Assembly: GCA_029061605.1 (NCBI GenBank)
Contig: JAIDRT010000050.1
Location: 1-64,000 of the forward strand
Length of the DNA: 64,000 bases
Direction: 5' to 3'
Source of the DNA: Clostridia bacterium
GTDB lineage: Bacteria > Bacillota > Clostridia > Christensenellales > UBA3700
This document shows, piece by piece, positions 34,677 to 44,669 of this stretch. The notes beneath the pieces are model-generated. The model was not told the DNA's origin, searched no databases, and saw nothing but the letters and a program-made list of their open reading frames with translations. The translations under genes were made by a program, and so were the position numbers. Each line of letters starts with the position of its first letter. Position 1 is the stretch's first letter.

Positions 34677-37600
34677 ATGTTGTACGCGATTATATTTGTT
34701 TTATTTATATTATTGATAGTGCTGGTGCTTCTATCAAGAAGAAGTCCTAAAGGAGAGGCTTATTCTTTGTCTATGAACGACAAGGATTTTGAAGATAATA
34801 TCAAAATATTGGCGCTGGGTCTGAGAAGCGGCGAAAGTGTCGGCGTAATGCCCAATATCAACCTATATTTGAGAAAAATCAAAAAAGCATACAAAATTAT
34901 TCTTGGCAAAGTGTCTGCCAACGAGCCTTTGTACGAAGCCGAAAGATGGCTTTACGAAAATTATTACGCCACTACTATAGACTTAAAACAGAGTGACTAT
35001 AGGTTTTTTACGCGACTGACGCACAAGAAAAACAACGTGCGTATCATTCAACTTGCAAGATTCTTGGTGTCCTCAAATAATTGCTTTTTGACTAAAGAAT
35101 ATATCTCAAAGGGAGTTGCGCTTTTCAATAGTTATACACCGTTGCATTATGACGAGACATTGGGGCTTAAAAAAGCGCTTGATTATGCGTTGATAGAAAA
35201 GATATCTATTATCGCATCTCAGATCACGAGAATGGAGAGGTTGAAAAAGCACGCTCAAAGAGACGCCGAGCCTGTCAAGAGACTGTGCAAATACGACGCG
35301 TATCTATATTATTTTAAACACTTTGGCAAATACCTTGACGAAAAATACTTTTATAAAATCAATGATATAAATCTCGATAATATTGACGTTAGTTTTTCCA
35401 ATAACTTAGTTGATATGAGCGTAATAGTTTCAAATTGTATTACTTCTGTCAAAGCATTGGTAGATATATTTGATGACAAGTTTATTATTGAACAGTGTTC
35501 AATATATTCAATTATGGCTCAGGACGATATATTCAAAGAGATGGATATATGTTCGCAATACGCGTATATGTCTGCTATAGGAAAGTTATCGGCGTTGTAC
35601 GGCGCAAGCGAAAGATCCGTGGCAAAGAGCGCAATCAAATTGGGTAAAAAATTCGGTGTGCATTTTGGGGAGATAATCTATGATTACCGTTATGCGATAA
35701 AAGCCGACTTACATTCTTACTCGCCGCAAATTTTGCAAAAACCAACGACTAGACCTGATCAAAGATTATATGCAACAGTCATAGCCTTGCTGTCATTGGC
35801 TTTGACCACGTTGAGCATTGTTTTTTTGCCAACGTGGAGACTTATGTTGGGTGTTGGTGTTATTATGTTCTTTGCGTCGTTGCCTCTCGCAAGGTTTGTT
35901 GTCGCGTTGATCGTCGATAATATTTTGCCGTCAAGAAGCGTAGCGTCAATGAATTATAAAGAACTTCCGTCGGAGGGAAGAACTCTTGTAGTTAAGTGCG
36001 AATATATCTCGTCGGCAAAGCAGGCGAAAGAAGCGTGCGATAACTTGCTTGATTTGGCTTTTACCAACAAGGACAGTATGTTGGAGTATAGTTTGCTTGT
36101 TGATTTGAAGTCGTCAAAAAGTCAAGTTGATGAGACTGATAGCCAAATATATAAAATTTTTGACAGGCTGTCAGAGTATGAAAATATCAACGTGTTTGTT
36201 CGCAAACGCCAAAATATAGGCGGAGTATGGAAAGCCTATGAGAGGAAGCGCGGCGCTACCAATGCTCTTAACAGTGCGTTGATAAGCGGAAATTGGCAGG
36301 ATTTTTGCTACGTGCTCAAGCATCAGCAAAAACCTAACTTTGTATTGTTGCTTGACGAAGACAACACTCTTATGCCTGGCGGAATTAAAAGAGCCGTCAA
36401 CACTATGTTGCATCCGTTAAATGCAAAATATACTTTGTTGACGTTCTCCTCAAGATACAAACTGTCGTCGTTGACTACGCCTTGGACCAAGCGATACGCT
36501 TTGGATAGCGGTGTGGACAGTTATTGCAACTACGGAGATTTTTACTATAAGATTTCCGGCAACGCTATTTATTGTGGAAAGGGAATATACAGATTAGAGG
36601 AATACGTCAACAAAATACAGGGTAAGTTGCCTGACGGCAAGATATTAAGTCACGATATTGTTGAAGGCGCGATAGTGTCTGCAGGTAGCCTGTCTGTGCC
36701 TACTTACGAAGATGCGCCTACAGGATTTGTAAGCCACGTTGTTAGACAAAATAGATGGCAAAGAGGAGATATTCTTCTTTTTCCGTATATTTTCTCTAAA
36801 AAAGTTACGCAACCGTTCTATAGATACGTAATGGCTTTTAATATAATAAAGACTATCTTGCCAATATGTCAGTTTGTGTTGCTGTCAATGCTGATTTTGA
36901 CAGGCGAGTTGTGGATATTGTTGCCGTTTGCTATAAGTTTTTTGGGAATATATTTTATAAGATTTGGATTATGTCTCAACGCGCTCAATTACGGCAAGCG
37001 TATGAGATACGTGCTTTGTCAATTCGTAGGTGAAGTGGGCGAGATGCTATACGATTTCTTGACGTTGCCGTTTGAAGCAACTCAAAGCGTATTGCTTTGG
37101 CTTAAAATGATTTTCAAACTTATATTTGATAGAAAAAATCTCTTAGAGTGGAAGACTTTTTATTCTACGCAAAGAGGAAATACGCTTTCAAAACATATAG
37201 GGCTTGTCTTGCCGAGTTGCATTTTGTCCATAGTTTTAGCAGCGGTATTTTTCAATAATATCATATTTTTGTCATACGTTGCAATATTCGTAGTATCTAT
37301 TTTGTTGATATATATCTTGGGTATCAAGAGTGAGCCTACAAAAGAATTAAGTCAACATAATGAAGAATTTTTGCGTAATTTAGCAAACGATACTTTGCAA
37401 TATTTTGAAAGGAATATGCAAGATAAACGTCTAATATGCGATAATTATCAAGTGTTTCCCAAGCGCGGCGCCAACTCTTTTACGTCTCCGACAAATATTG
37501 GCTTTGCACTCTTATCCATAATTTGCTCTCATAAGTTGGAGAGAATCTCGCAAGAGACCGCTATTGAAAAACTCAAAGAGCAAATAGATGTTATAGAAAG

Positions 37601-40600
37601 TTTGGAGAAGTATGAGGGGCATTTGTATAACTGGTACAGTCTTGCTACGCAAAAACCGCTTTATCCATATTTTGTTTCAAGCGTAGATAGCGGAAATTTT
37701 GTAGCGTGTTTGATCACAGTCAAGGCTTTTGCAAAGGATATTGACAAAGATTTATACGCTAGAGTTGCTCAACTGATAGACGATTGCAAGTTTGACGCGC
37801 TTTTTGACGATTCAAAAGGCAAGTTTTATATCGGTTACAATAAAGAGCAAAACAAGTTTGAGGGGCATTACGATATGCTTGCTTCAGAAGCAAGGACGCT
37901 TTGTTATATTGCCTCGTGTATCAAGGGTAATACTGCGTACTTCAATGGCTTAGCAAGAAATATAATCAAACTCAAAGGCAATACTTTGGTGTCTTGGTCG
38001 GGTACTGCATTTGAGTATCTTATGCCGCAAATATTTTTAAGTGACTGCGACGGAAGTCTGTTGACAAAGAGTTGTCATAATATCATAGATATTATGGCAA
38101 AGTCAAAGTGCGCAGATGTATGGGGCATTAGCGAAAGTTGTTATTTTGAGTTTAATGATGAAAACAGTTATAAGTATTCGGCGTTTGGCGTGAGCAGTAT
38201 AAGCCTCAATGCGACAAAAGATAGGTGCGTTATATCACCGTATGCTTCTGCGCTTACTCTAAAATACGCGCCTGAAAAGGCTATTAAAAATCTCAAAAAA
38301 CTTGCCGATATGGGAATGAAAACCAAATTGGGTATGTATGAGGCTATAGACTTTACTGGCGGATCAAATATCGTCGCGACGTTGATGTCTCACCACCAAG
38401 GTATGCTTCTTTGCTCAGTGGTAAATGCGCTTTTTGACGACTATTTGGTGAAGTTATTTATGAGCGACCACGCTATGGCAGGCGGTAAATTGATGCTTGA
38501 AGAAAAAATGCCTACTTCAAAGAGCAAGTCGACTAAGAAGTTTGACGCCGTTTATGACGCAAAGACAGCCAATGGGTATAGCAGAATGGGCGAATGCGGC
38601 GGATTTCCAGTCGTCAACGCGCTTACCAATGGGCATTATAGCGTCGTAAGTAATTCTCACGGCGGAGGATATTCTTTTGCCAAAGGCAAGTATGTCGACA
38701 AATTTAGCAACGATATATATGATAATAAGGGCTCGTTCTTTTATATTAGCGACGGAAAAGAACTTTATTGTCCTACTTATGCGCCTATGTATAAGCACAA
38801 GTGCCAATATGATTTTTCTCCGTATGAAAGCAAATACGTCAACGCAGATAAAAACTGTCAAATGAGCATATTTATTCCGCAACACTTAAATTGCGAAGTG
38901 CGAAAGATTACTGTTTCAAATAAAGAAAGTTACGTCAAGAAATATACCTGCGGATTTTGCGGAGAACTTGCTCTCAACGACTTTGGGGGAATGGTATCGC
39001 ATCCGGCGTTCAATGATATGTTTGTGTCTACTTCTTACGACGAAAGGCTGAATTCACTTATTGCAAAGCGCACTGCAAGAAGTTTTCACGGCGATTGCTA
39101 TGCGTCGTTGACCGTACTCGGCGCGGATAATCTAAAGTATGAAAGTAATCTTGCAAACTTTATAGGCAGAGAGGGAAGTTTTGTTTGTCCAAAAATTTTT
39201 AAGGACGGCATAAGGTCGGGAGTATCCGTCGGAGACGTGCTCAACCCCTGTCTTGGATTCGTCGGCGAATTTACTCTCAATCCAGGAGAAAGCAAGACAG
39301 TATATTGCATAATTGCTTATGATAATGACATCAACGCGTTGAAAAGCAACATAGAGCAGGCTCGTTCGACGGATTTTGCAAAATACGCTTATGAGAGCGC
39401 CAAGTTGACGGCTTTATCAAAGACGTATAAATATCAATTGAATGATAAGATCAGCGATTTGATTTGCAGACTGTCCACAAGAGTTTTATACGTTCCGTAC
39501 GATAGGCAAAAGTTGAGCGAAATTGCTGGTAATTTTGCTCAAAACTTGCCAATGTCCTTGGATAAATCTACTAAATATATATATTTTGGTTATTACAATC
39601 AAGATGAAAAAATCAAAAATCTTATCTATTCCGTTATATATATGAATATGGCGTCGATTAAATGCAATCTTGTTGTAGTGTATAGCGCAAAAGAGAGGGA
39701 GCGAGAGCATATTCTTAAAAACTTTATAGATTTGACGAATGTTGGAGATCTGTTGAGTTTGAACTGCTTGAGATTTTTGAATATCGAGGGTATGGACGGC
39801 GGCGTAGTGGAGGAAATCAAGCGCAACGCTTTTATAGTCTTAGACAATATTCCCAAGAAAGGAGAGAAAAACGACGATAATTTTAGCAGTGTTACGATAC
39901 CTATTCTTGAAAAGGGCGAAGATATCTCAAGAAGTTCTGTAATCTACAGCGCTCTTAACGCAGACATTGTCAAGCCTTGTTCGGCAGGCGGATTTGACAA
40001 AGAGGGGAATTATATAGTCACTTCAATGCCTGATTTGCCGTATTCTAACGTGATTTGCGGAGAGAAGGGCGGTTTTGTCGTCACACAAAACGGCGGCGGT
40101 TTTGATTATTTTGACAACAGTAATCTAAATAGAGTGACAAGATTTGAAAATAATCCTATATTTGATACGCCGTGTGAAGAGATATATGTTGATATCAACG
40201 GTAGTATGCAAAGGCTCAACAAACTTGTCAAAGGCGGTTACGTCAAGCACGGTCTTGGATATACTCAGTTCTGTGGAATAGCCAACCAAGTCAAGTATTG
40301 CGTCGAAGAAGGATTGATTAAAGACGGAAGAGGCAAGTACGTCAAAATAAATCTTTCTAAAGAAAGGGAAAATATAAACACGCAAGTGTTGTTCTCGCTC
40401 AACGCTATGCTTGGAGATTTGCCTATAAATCAAATGCTTTTTGACGAAAAAGTCGACGACAGAACAATCAAAATTACTAATGCTTTCAACAATCAAAGTG
40501 TGTTTATCAAGTGCAACGTCGAAGTTGAGTTGTTGCCTAGCAAGGCAAGTTTTAAGACGCTAGGCGGTGAGGTGTTTGTGTCAGAATATAAAGGTGATTG

Positions 40601-42251
40601 CAACCTTGCATCTCACGCTTTGCTGACAAGACAATTGGGTGGTAGAAATATCGAAATCAAATTCTTAATAGCAAAAGAATATGAATTTTTGTCGTCGATC
40701 AAATTAGAAAATCTCAATGACCATATTCTTGAACAAAAGCATAAATTTGCAGACTTAAACAAATTTGAACTGCGTTCAAAAGATAAAAATCTCAATTTGC
40801 TTTTCAACAAGTGGCTTGCGTATCAAGTTGTGTCAAGCCGTATCAATGGCAAGTGTGGGTATTATCAGGCGGGGGGAGCAATTGGCTTTAGAGATCAACT
40901 ACAAGATATGTTGACTATGCTTTATATCGACACGGAGCGAGTAAAAAATCATATTATACTGTCTGCCGAGCATCAATATTTAGAAGGCGACGTACAGCAT
41001 TGGTGGCACGGAGATTGCTTTGGAGTGAGAACGCACATCACTGACGATAGATTATTTTTGCCGCTTTTGACATTTGAATATATAGACTTCACAGGCGATA
41101 GTGCGATATTGAACAGTATTCAAAAATATCTCATATCCCTTCCGCTTGAAGAGCGAGCGGAGAGTAGATTGGAAGTGCCGCAAAAGAGTCAAGTGGGCGA
41201 AAGTTTGCTCTCTCATATCAAAAGGGCAATTGACGCAACTTTGCATTACGGCGAAAGAGGATTGCTACTGATAGGCGGTGGAGATTGGAATGACGCTCTC
41301 AACGAGATAGGTATGCAGAACAAGGGTGAGAGCGTATGGCTGAGTATGCTTATGCTGCACGTCCTGCGCAAGTTTGTCAAATACCTAGACTTTGACAGAA
41401 GACAGGAGTATCTTGCGCATATAGAAAATCTTCAACTGGCATTGGACAAGTGCTTTAAAGACGGATATTTTATGCGCGCTACGACAGATTACGGCGAAGA
41501 GTTGGGAGTTAAAAGCAACTTGCGCTTTGCAAAAGACATACTGTGTCAAAGTTGGAGCGTAATTGCGTCAGTGTCGTCTAAGAGTATGCAATGTCAGGCA
41601 TTGCAGAGCGTAAGCGATCTTATCGACAGTCAAGCGGGAATCATAAAGTTGCTGTCGCCTGCGCAGACTAAAGATATGTATTACGGATATATCTCTTCTT
41701 ATCCAAGGGGAGTGAGAGAAAACGGCGGTCAGTATACCCACGCGGCGGCGTGGTACGTCAAGGCAGTCGCAATATCTGACAGCGTAATTGACGCGGATAA
41801 AGGAGAATACACCGCCCACGACCTTCTCAATATGATAAATCCTATTGCTAAGAATTCTTCAAAAGAAGGCGCACAGATGTACAAGGGCGAGCCTTACGTC
41901 CTTGCGGGCGACGTGTATTCCAATAAGGATAACTATGGCAGAATGGGTTGGAGTTGGTATAGCGGTAGCGCAAGTATACTCTATGACGCTATAGTAAGGG
42001 ATTTTATTGGCATAAATATTCAAGGCAAGGTTATGTCTTTTAGTTGTCCAAAACTTGACGAATGGCAGGGAATGAGTTTGACTTATAAACATAAAGGCAC
42101 TGTTTATCTGATAGAGTTTGACGAGGGAAAAGAAGATTGCATAGAGTTGCAGGGGGTTAAGGTTAAAGGCGATACTACGATTATGCTTGAAGAAAATGCA
42201 GGAAAAAAACAAATCAAAGTTGTGTTTGCTAATAATAAGACTTATAAATAA
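34677..42251 (+). CDS. NdvB/Cgs-like cyclic beta-1,2-glucan synthase
   Basis: A 2,524-residue membrane enzyme and the largest gene here. An N-terminal membrane helix (1-20) is followed by a helical region; a helix pair (about 365-415); a GT84/GT2-like glycosyltransferase with LLLDEDN near 558 and RWQRGD near 693; more membrane helices (about 710-890); a glycoamylase-like domain (about 925-1240); and a two-part GH94 (glycoside phosphorylase) region to the end, with FRDQLQD near 2072, EGDVQHWW near 2105, GGGDWNDALNE near 2200 and GWSWYSGSA near 2420. Brucella and Rhizobium Cgs have the same order and slightly greater length; they elongate UDP-glucose and GH94 sets chain length. Product identity here is inference. 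The open frame begins at 34599 inside rnpB and its terminator, so ATG 34677 is the start. Monocistronic. Confidence 0.9.
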   Translation: MLYAIIFVLFILLIVLVLLSRRSPKGEAYSLSMNDKDFEDNIKILALGLRSGESVGVMPNINLYLRKIKKAYKIILGKVSANEPLYEAERWLYENYYATTIDLKQSDYRFFTRLTHKKNNVRIIQLARFLVSSNNCFLTKEYISKGVALFNSYTPLHYDETLGLKKALDYALIEKISIIASQITRMERLKKHAQRDAEPVKRLCKYDAYLYYFKHFGKYLDEKYFYKINDINLDNIDVSFSNNLVDMSVIVSNCITSVKALVDIFDDKFIIEQCSIYSIMAQDDIFKEMDICSQYAYMSAIGKLSALYGASERSVAKSAIKLGKKFGVHFGEIIYDYRYAIKADLHSYSPQILQKPTTRPDQRLYATVIALLSLALTTLSIVFLPTWRLMLGVGVIMFFASLPLARFVVALIVDNILPSRSVASMNYKELPSEGRTLVVKCEYISSAKQAKEACDNLLDLAFTNKDSMLEYSLLVDLKSSKSQVDETDSQIYKIFDRLSEYENINVFVRKRQNIGGVWKAYERKRGATNALNSALISGNWQDFCYVLKHQQKPNFVLLLDEDNTLMPGGIKRAVNTMLHPLNAKYTLLTFSSRYKLSSLTTPWTKRYALDSGVDSYCNYGDFYYKISGNAIYCGKGIYRLEEYVNKIQGKLPDGKILSHDIVEGAIVSAGSLSVPTYEDAPTGFVSHVVRQNRWQRGDILLFPYIFSKKVTQPFYRYVMAFNIIKTILPICQFVLLSMLILTGELWILLPFAISFLGIYFIRFGLCLNALNYGKRMRYVLCQFVGEVGEMLYDFLTLPFEATQSVLLWLKMIFKLIFDRKNLLEWKTFYSTQRGNTLSKHIGLVLPSCILSIVLAAVFFNNIIFLSYVAIFVVSILLIYILGIKSEPTKELSQHNEEFLRNLANDTLQYFERNMQDKRLICDNYQVFPKRGANSFTSPTNIGFALLSIICSHKLERISQETAIEKLKEQIDVIESLEKYEGHLYNWYSLATQKPLYPYFVSSVDSGNFVACLITVKAFAKDIDKDLYARVAQLIDDCKFDALFDDSKGKFYIGYNKEQNKFEGHYDMLASEARTLCYIASCIKGNTAYFNGLARNIIKLKGNTLVSWSGTAFEYLMPQIFLSDCDGSLLTKSCHNIIDIMAKSKCADVWGISESCYFEFNDENSYKYSAFGVSSISLNATKDRCVISPYASALTLKYAPEKAIKNLKKLADMGMKTKLGMYEAIDFTGGSNIVATLMSHHQGMLLCSVVNALFDDYLVKLFMSDHAMAGGKLMLEEKMPTSKSKSTKKFDAVYDAKTANGYSRMGECGGFPVVNALTNGHYSVVSNSHGGGYSFAKGKYVDKFSNDIYDNKGSFFYISDGKELYCPTYAPMYKHKCQYDFSPYESKYVNADKNCQMSIFIPQHLNCEVRKITVSNKESYVKKYTCGFCGELALNDFGGMVSHPAFNDMFVSTSYDERLNSLIAKRTARSFHGDCYASLTVLGADNLKYESNLANFIGREGSFVCPKIFKDGIRSGVSVGDVLNPCLGFVGEFTLNPGESKTVYCIIAYDNDINALKSNIEQARSTDFAKYAYESAKLTALSKTYKYQLNDKISDLICRLSTRVLYVPYDRQKLSEIAGNFAQNLPMSLDKSTKYIYFGYYNQDEKIKNLIYSVIYMNMASIKCNLVVVYSAKEREREHILKNFIDLTNVGDLLSLNCLRFLNIEGMDGGVVEEIKRNAFIVLDNIPKKGEKNDDNFSSVTIPILEKGEDISRSSVIYSALNADIVKPCSAGGFDKEGNYIVTSMPDLPYSNVICGEKGGFVVTQNGGGFDYFDNSNLNRVTRFENNPIFDTPCEEIYVDINGSMQRLNKLVKGGYVKHGLGYTQFCGIANQVKYCVEEGLIKDGRGKYVKINLSKERENINTQVLFSLNAMLGDLPINQMLFDEKVDDRTIKITNAFNNQSVFIKCNVEVELLPSKASFKTLGGEVFVSEYKGDCNLASHALLTRQLGGRNIEIKFLIAKEYEFLSSIKLENLNDHILEQKHKFADLNKFELRSKDKNLNLLFNKWLAYQVVSSRINGKCGYYQAGGAIGFRDQLQDMLTMLYIDTERVKNHIILSAEHQYLEGDVQHWWHGDCFGVRTHITDDRLFLPLLTFEYIDFTGDSAILNSIQKYLISLPLEERAESRLEVPQKSQVGESLLSHIKRAIDATLHYGERGLLLIGGGDWNDALNEIGMQNKGESVWLSMLMLHVLRKFVKYLDFDRRQEYLAHIENLQLALDKCFKDGYFMRATTDYGEELGVKSNLRFAKDILCQSWSVIASVSSKSMQCQALQSVSDLIDSQAGIIKLLSPAQTKDMYYGYISSYPRGVRENGGQYTHAAAWYVKAVAISDSVIDADKGEYTAHDLLNMINPIAKNSSKEGAQMYKGEPYVLAGDVYSNKDNYGRMGWSWYSGSASILYDAIVRDFIGINIQGKVMSFSCPKLDEWQGMSLTYKHKGTVYLIEFDEGKEDCIELQGVKVKGDTTIMLEENAGKKQIKVVFANNKTYK

Positions 42252-42261
42252 TCTATTATTA

Positions 42262-42295
42262 TGTTGGGGCTTCCGTTGAGGAGCCTCTTCATTGT
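42262..42295 (+). terminator. Possible terminator after the ndvB-like gene
   Basis: GGGGCTTCC pairs with GGAGCC plus following bases around a GTTGA loop; no strong T run follows. Low confidence. Confidence 0.35.
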
Positions 42296-42393
42296 ATCTT
42301 TTGGTTATTCCAGCGGTTTGAGAACGGTCGAAAGTACTTTGGTAGTCTTAATTTGCAAATATGAACATATGAACGCAAATTCATTTAAATTTA

Positions 42394-42422
42394 TTGACTT
42401 TAATTATTTATAGATTTATAAT
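42394..42422 (+). promoter_or_regulatory. Promoter of rarA, predicted leaderless
   Basis: TTGACT (42394-42399), 17-nt spacer, TATAAT (42417-42422), 6 nt (ATCAAT), then ATG 42429. No Shine-Dalgarno. Confidence 0.7.
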
Positions 42423-42428
42423 ATCAAT

Positions 42429-43733
42429 ATGAATTTGTTTGATATAATACAAAAAGACAACGCTCCGCTTGCGGAGAGAATGAGGCCTACGACTTTGGAC
42501 GACTTTGTAGGGCAGAGCCATATCGTGGGCAAAAACAGTTTGCTGAGAAGAGCCATTTTGACTGATTCTTTGGGAAGTTGTATATTTTACGGCGCGCCCG
42601 GGTGCGGTAAAACTACGCTTGCAAATATAATAGCAAATACCACAAAGTCCAACTTTGTCAAACTCAACGCCGTATCTTCAGGCATTGCTGACGCAAAAAA
42701 GGTCATTGAAGATGCCAGACTTGAGAAGGAAAGATACGGAATAAAGACGTATTTACTTCTCGACGAGTGCCACAGATGGAATAAGGCGCAATCAGACTGT
42801 ATGCTTGAGGCTATAGAAAAAGGACATATCGTATTCATTGGCTCAACTACAGAAAATCCCTTTGTGTCTATGACAAGGGCTATAGTGTCAAGGTGCAGAA
42901 TATTTGAATTTAAGCCTTTGTCAAGCGAGGATATTAAAAATACTTTGAGAAGGGCTCTATCCGACAAGGAAAAGGGACTTGGCAATTATGACGTCAGCAT
43001 AAGCGAAGAGGCGCTTGAGCATTTCGTTTGGGCAAGCGACGGAGATATGCGCAATGCGCTCAACGCTTTGGAACTTGCAGTAAAGAGTACTTCGCCAGAT
43101 GAAAGCGGAGTGATAAACATAGACGTCTCAGTAGCAGAGCAGTCGTCTCAAAAGAAGTCTATGAGCATAGACGAGAGTATGTATTACGATATGCTGTCGG
43201 CTTTTTGCAAATCTTTGAGAGGCAGTGACAGCGACGCGGCTTTGTATTGGGCAGAAAGGCTTATTCAAGCGGGATGCGACCCAATGTTGATATTACGCAG
43301 GCTTGTTGTGCACAGTAGTGAGGACGTGGGTATGGCAGATCCTCAAGCGCTTGTGATTGCGACCAGCGCTTTGACAGCGTATCAGAATATAGGTTTGCCA
43401 GAAGGCAAAATACCGCTTTACAATGCTATCATTTACGTCTGCGAAGCGCCTAAATCCAACAGCGTCGTTATAGCAAAATATGCCGTAGAGCAAGTCGTAG
43501 CCGAAAGGAAGGACGACAAGGTGCCCACGTATCTTATGGATAAGAATTACAAGGCTCAAAAGATATCTGGATATAAATACCCTCACGATTACGGCGGTTG
43601 GGTAGAGCAACAGTATTTGCCTGATTCTTTAAAGGACGAAAGTTTTTACCAGCCTTCTCAAAATGGCTTTGAGAAATATTTGATACGAGCAAAAATAACT
43701 AAGCAAAATAAGCCGGAGAATAAAAAGGGATAA
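42429..43733 (+). CDS. rarA: Replication-associated recombination protein RarA/MgsA
   Basis: 434-residue AAA+ ATPase acting at stalled replication forks, interacting with SSB and the clamp loader in model organisms. Walker A GAPGCGKTT is near residue 56; Walker B is LLLDECHRW, with Cys where Ile is common. Sensor stretch GSTTENP and the C-terminal MgsA tetramerisation domain (YKYPHDYGGWVEQQYLPD) are present. The N-terminus APLAERMRPTTLDDFVGQ fixes the start. Its -10 hexamer lies 6 nt before the ATG. Monocistronic. Confidence 0.94.
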   Translation: MNLFDIIQKDNAPLAERMRPTTLDDFVGQSHIVGKNSLLRRAILTDSLGSCIFYGAPGCGKTTLANIIANTTKSNFVKLNAVSSGIADAKKVIEDARLEKERYGIKTYLLLDECHRWNKAQSDCMLEAIEKGHIVFIGSTTENPFVSMTRAIVSRCRIFEFKPLSSEDIKNTLRRALSDKEKGLGNYDVSISEEALEHFVWASDGDMRNALNALELAVKSTSPDESGVINIDVSVAEQSSQKKSMSIDESMYYDMLSAFCKSLRGSDSDAALYWAERLIQAGCDPMLILRRLVVHSSEDVGMADPQALVIATSALTAYQNIGLPEGKIPLYNAIIYVCEAPKSNSVVIAKYAVEQVVAERKDDKVPTYLMDKNYKAQKISGYKYPHDYGGWVEQQYLPDSLKDESFYQPSQNGFEKYLIRAKITKQNKPENKKG

Positions 43734-43805
43734 ACTTAAATATTTTCAATGGACATTTTTATGTAAAATCTACAAGGAATTAGTACATTCAACTAAAAAT
43801 CAGCA

Positions 43806-43834
43806 TTGACGGCATATAACTTGCAAGGTATAAT
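43806..43834 (+). promoter_or_regulatory. Promoter of the ABC transporter operon
   Basis: TTGACG (43806-43811), 17-nt spacer, TATAAT (43829-43834). Leader of about 50 nt with GAGAGG before ATG 43890. Confidence 0.75.
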
Positions 43835-43889
43835 TGAAGTAAAGTTGAGGCGTCCAACAGGTGTAGCCTAACAAACTTGAGAGGTTTTT

Positions 43890-44660
43890 ATGAGTGAAAT
43901 TTTGACAATAACTAATTTAAGCAAAAAATACAAAGGCAACGACAAGTATTCTGTCAAAGATTTGAGTTTTCAAGTCAAAGAGGGGGAGTTGTTTGCATTT
44001 TTGGGACCTAACGGCGCGGGCAAGAGCACTACCATCAAGTGTATCACAGGCGCGTTGCCTTACAGCGAGGGCAATATTAAGATTTGCGGACACGATTTGC
44101 ACGAAAGACCAATAGACGCAAAGAAAAATATAGGTTACGTGCCAGACAATCATTTTACCTACGACACTATGACTGGAGGAGAGTACGTCAATTTTATGGC
44201 GGATATCTACGGCGTGGGTATCAACGATAGAAAGACGAGGGCAGATAAGTACGTCGAACTTTTTGGATTGACGGACGCAATAGGAAAGCCTATCGGCAGT
44301 TATTCTCACGGTATGAAGCAAAAAATATGCGTAATAGGCGCGTTGATACACAATCCAAAACTTTGGATACTCGACGAGCCATTGACAGGTCTTGACCCGC
44401 AAAGCGCGTATAATCTCAAAGAATTGATGAAAGAGCATTGCAAAGAGGGCAACAGCGTGTTGTTTTCTTCGCATATAATCGAAGTCGTGGAAAAACTCTG
44501 CGACAGACTTGCAATAATTGACAAAGGCAGTCTTATCATCAGCGGGTCTATGGAAGAAATCAGAGCCAAGAATGAAGATAATTCTCTTGAAGAGTTCTTC
44601 CTGTCAGTCACTCAAGGCGACGTGCTTGTCGGCGACGAGAATGAAGAGTTTAAGTTTTAG
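43890..44660 (+). CDS. ABC transporter ATP-binding protein
   Basis: 256 residues; the nucleotide-binding subunit of an exporter-type ABC system. Walker A GPNGAGKST near residue 39, signature SYSHGMKQK near 137, Walker B LWILDEPLTGLD near 158 and the switch His in SSHIIEVVEKLCDR. The closest general class is ABC-2/YxlF-like export of drugs, peptides or lipids; the substrate cannot be told. The permease gene starts 9 nt downstream. No regulator gene is adjacent. Confidence 0.93.
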   Translation: MSEILTITNLSKKYKGNDKYSVKDLSFQVKEGELFAFLGPNGAGKSTTIKCITGALPYSEGNIKICGHDLHERPIDAKKNIGYVPDNHFTYDTMTGGEYVNFMADIYGVGINDRKTRADKYVELFGLTDAIGKPIGSYSHGMKQKICVIGALIHNPKLWILDEPLTGLDPQSAYNLKELMKEHCKEGNSVLFSSHIIEVVEKLCDRLAIIDKGSLIISGSMEEIRAKNEDNSLEEFFLSVTQGDVLVGDENEEFKF

Positions 44661-44669
44661 AGGTGGCGT

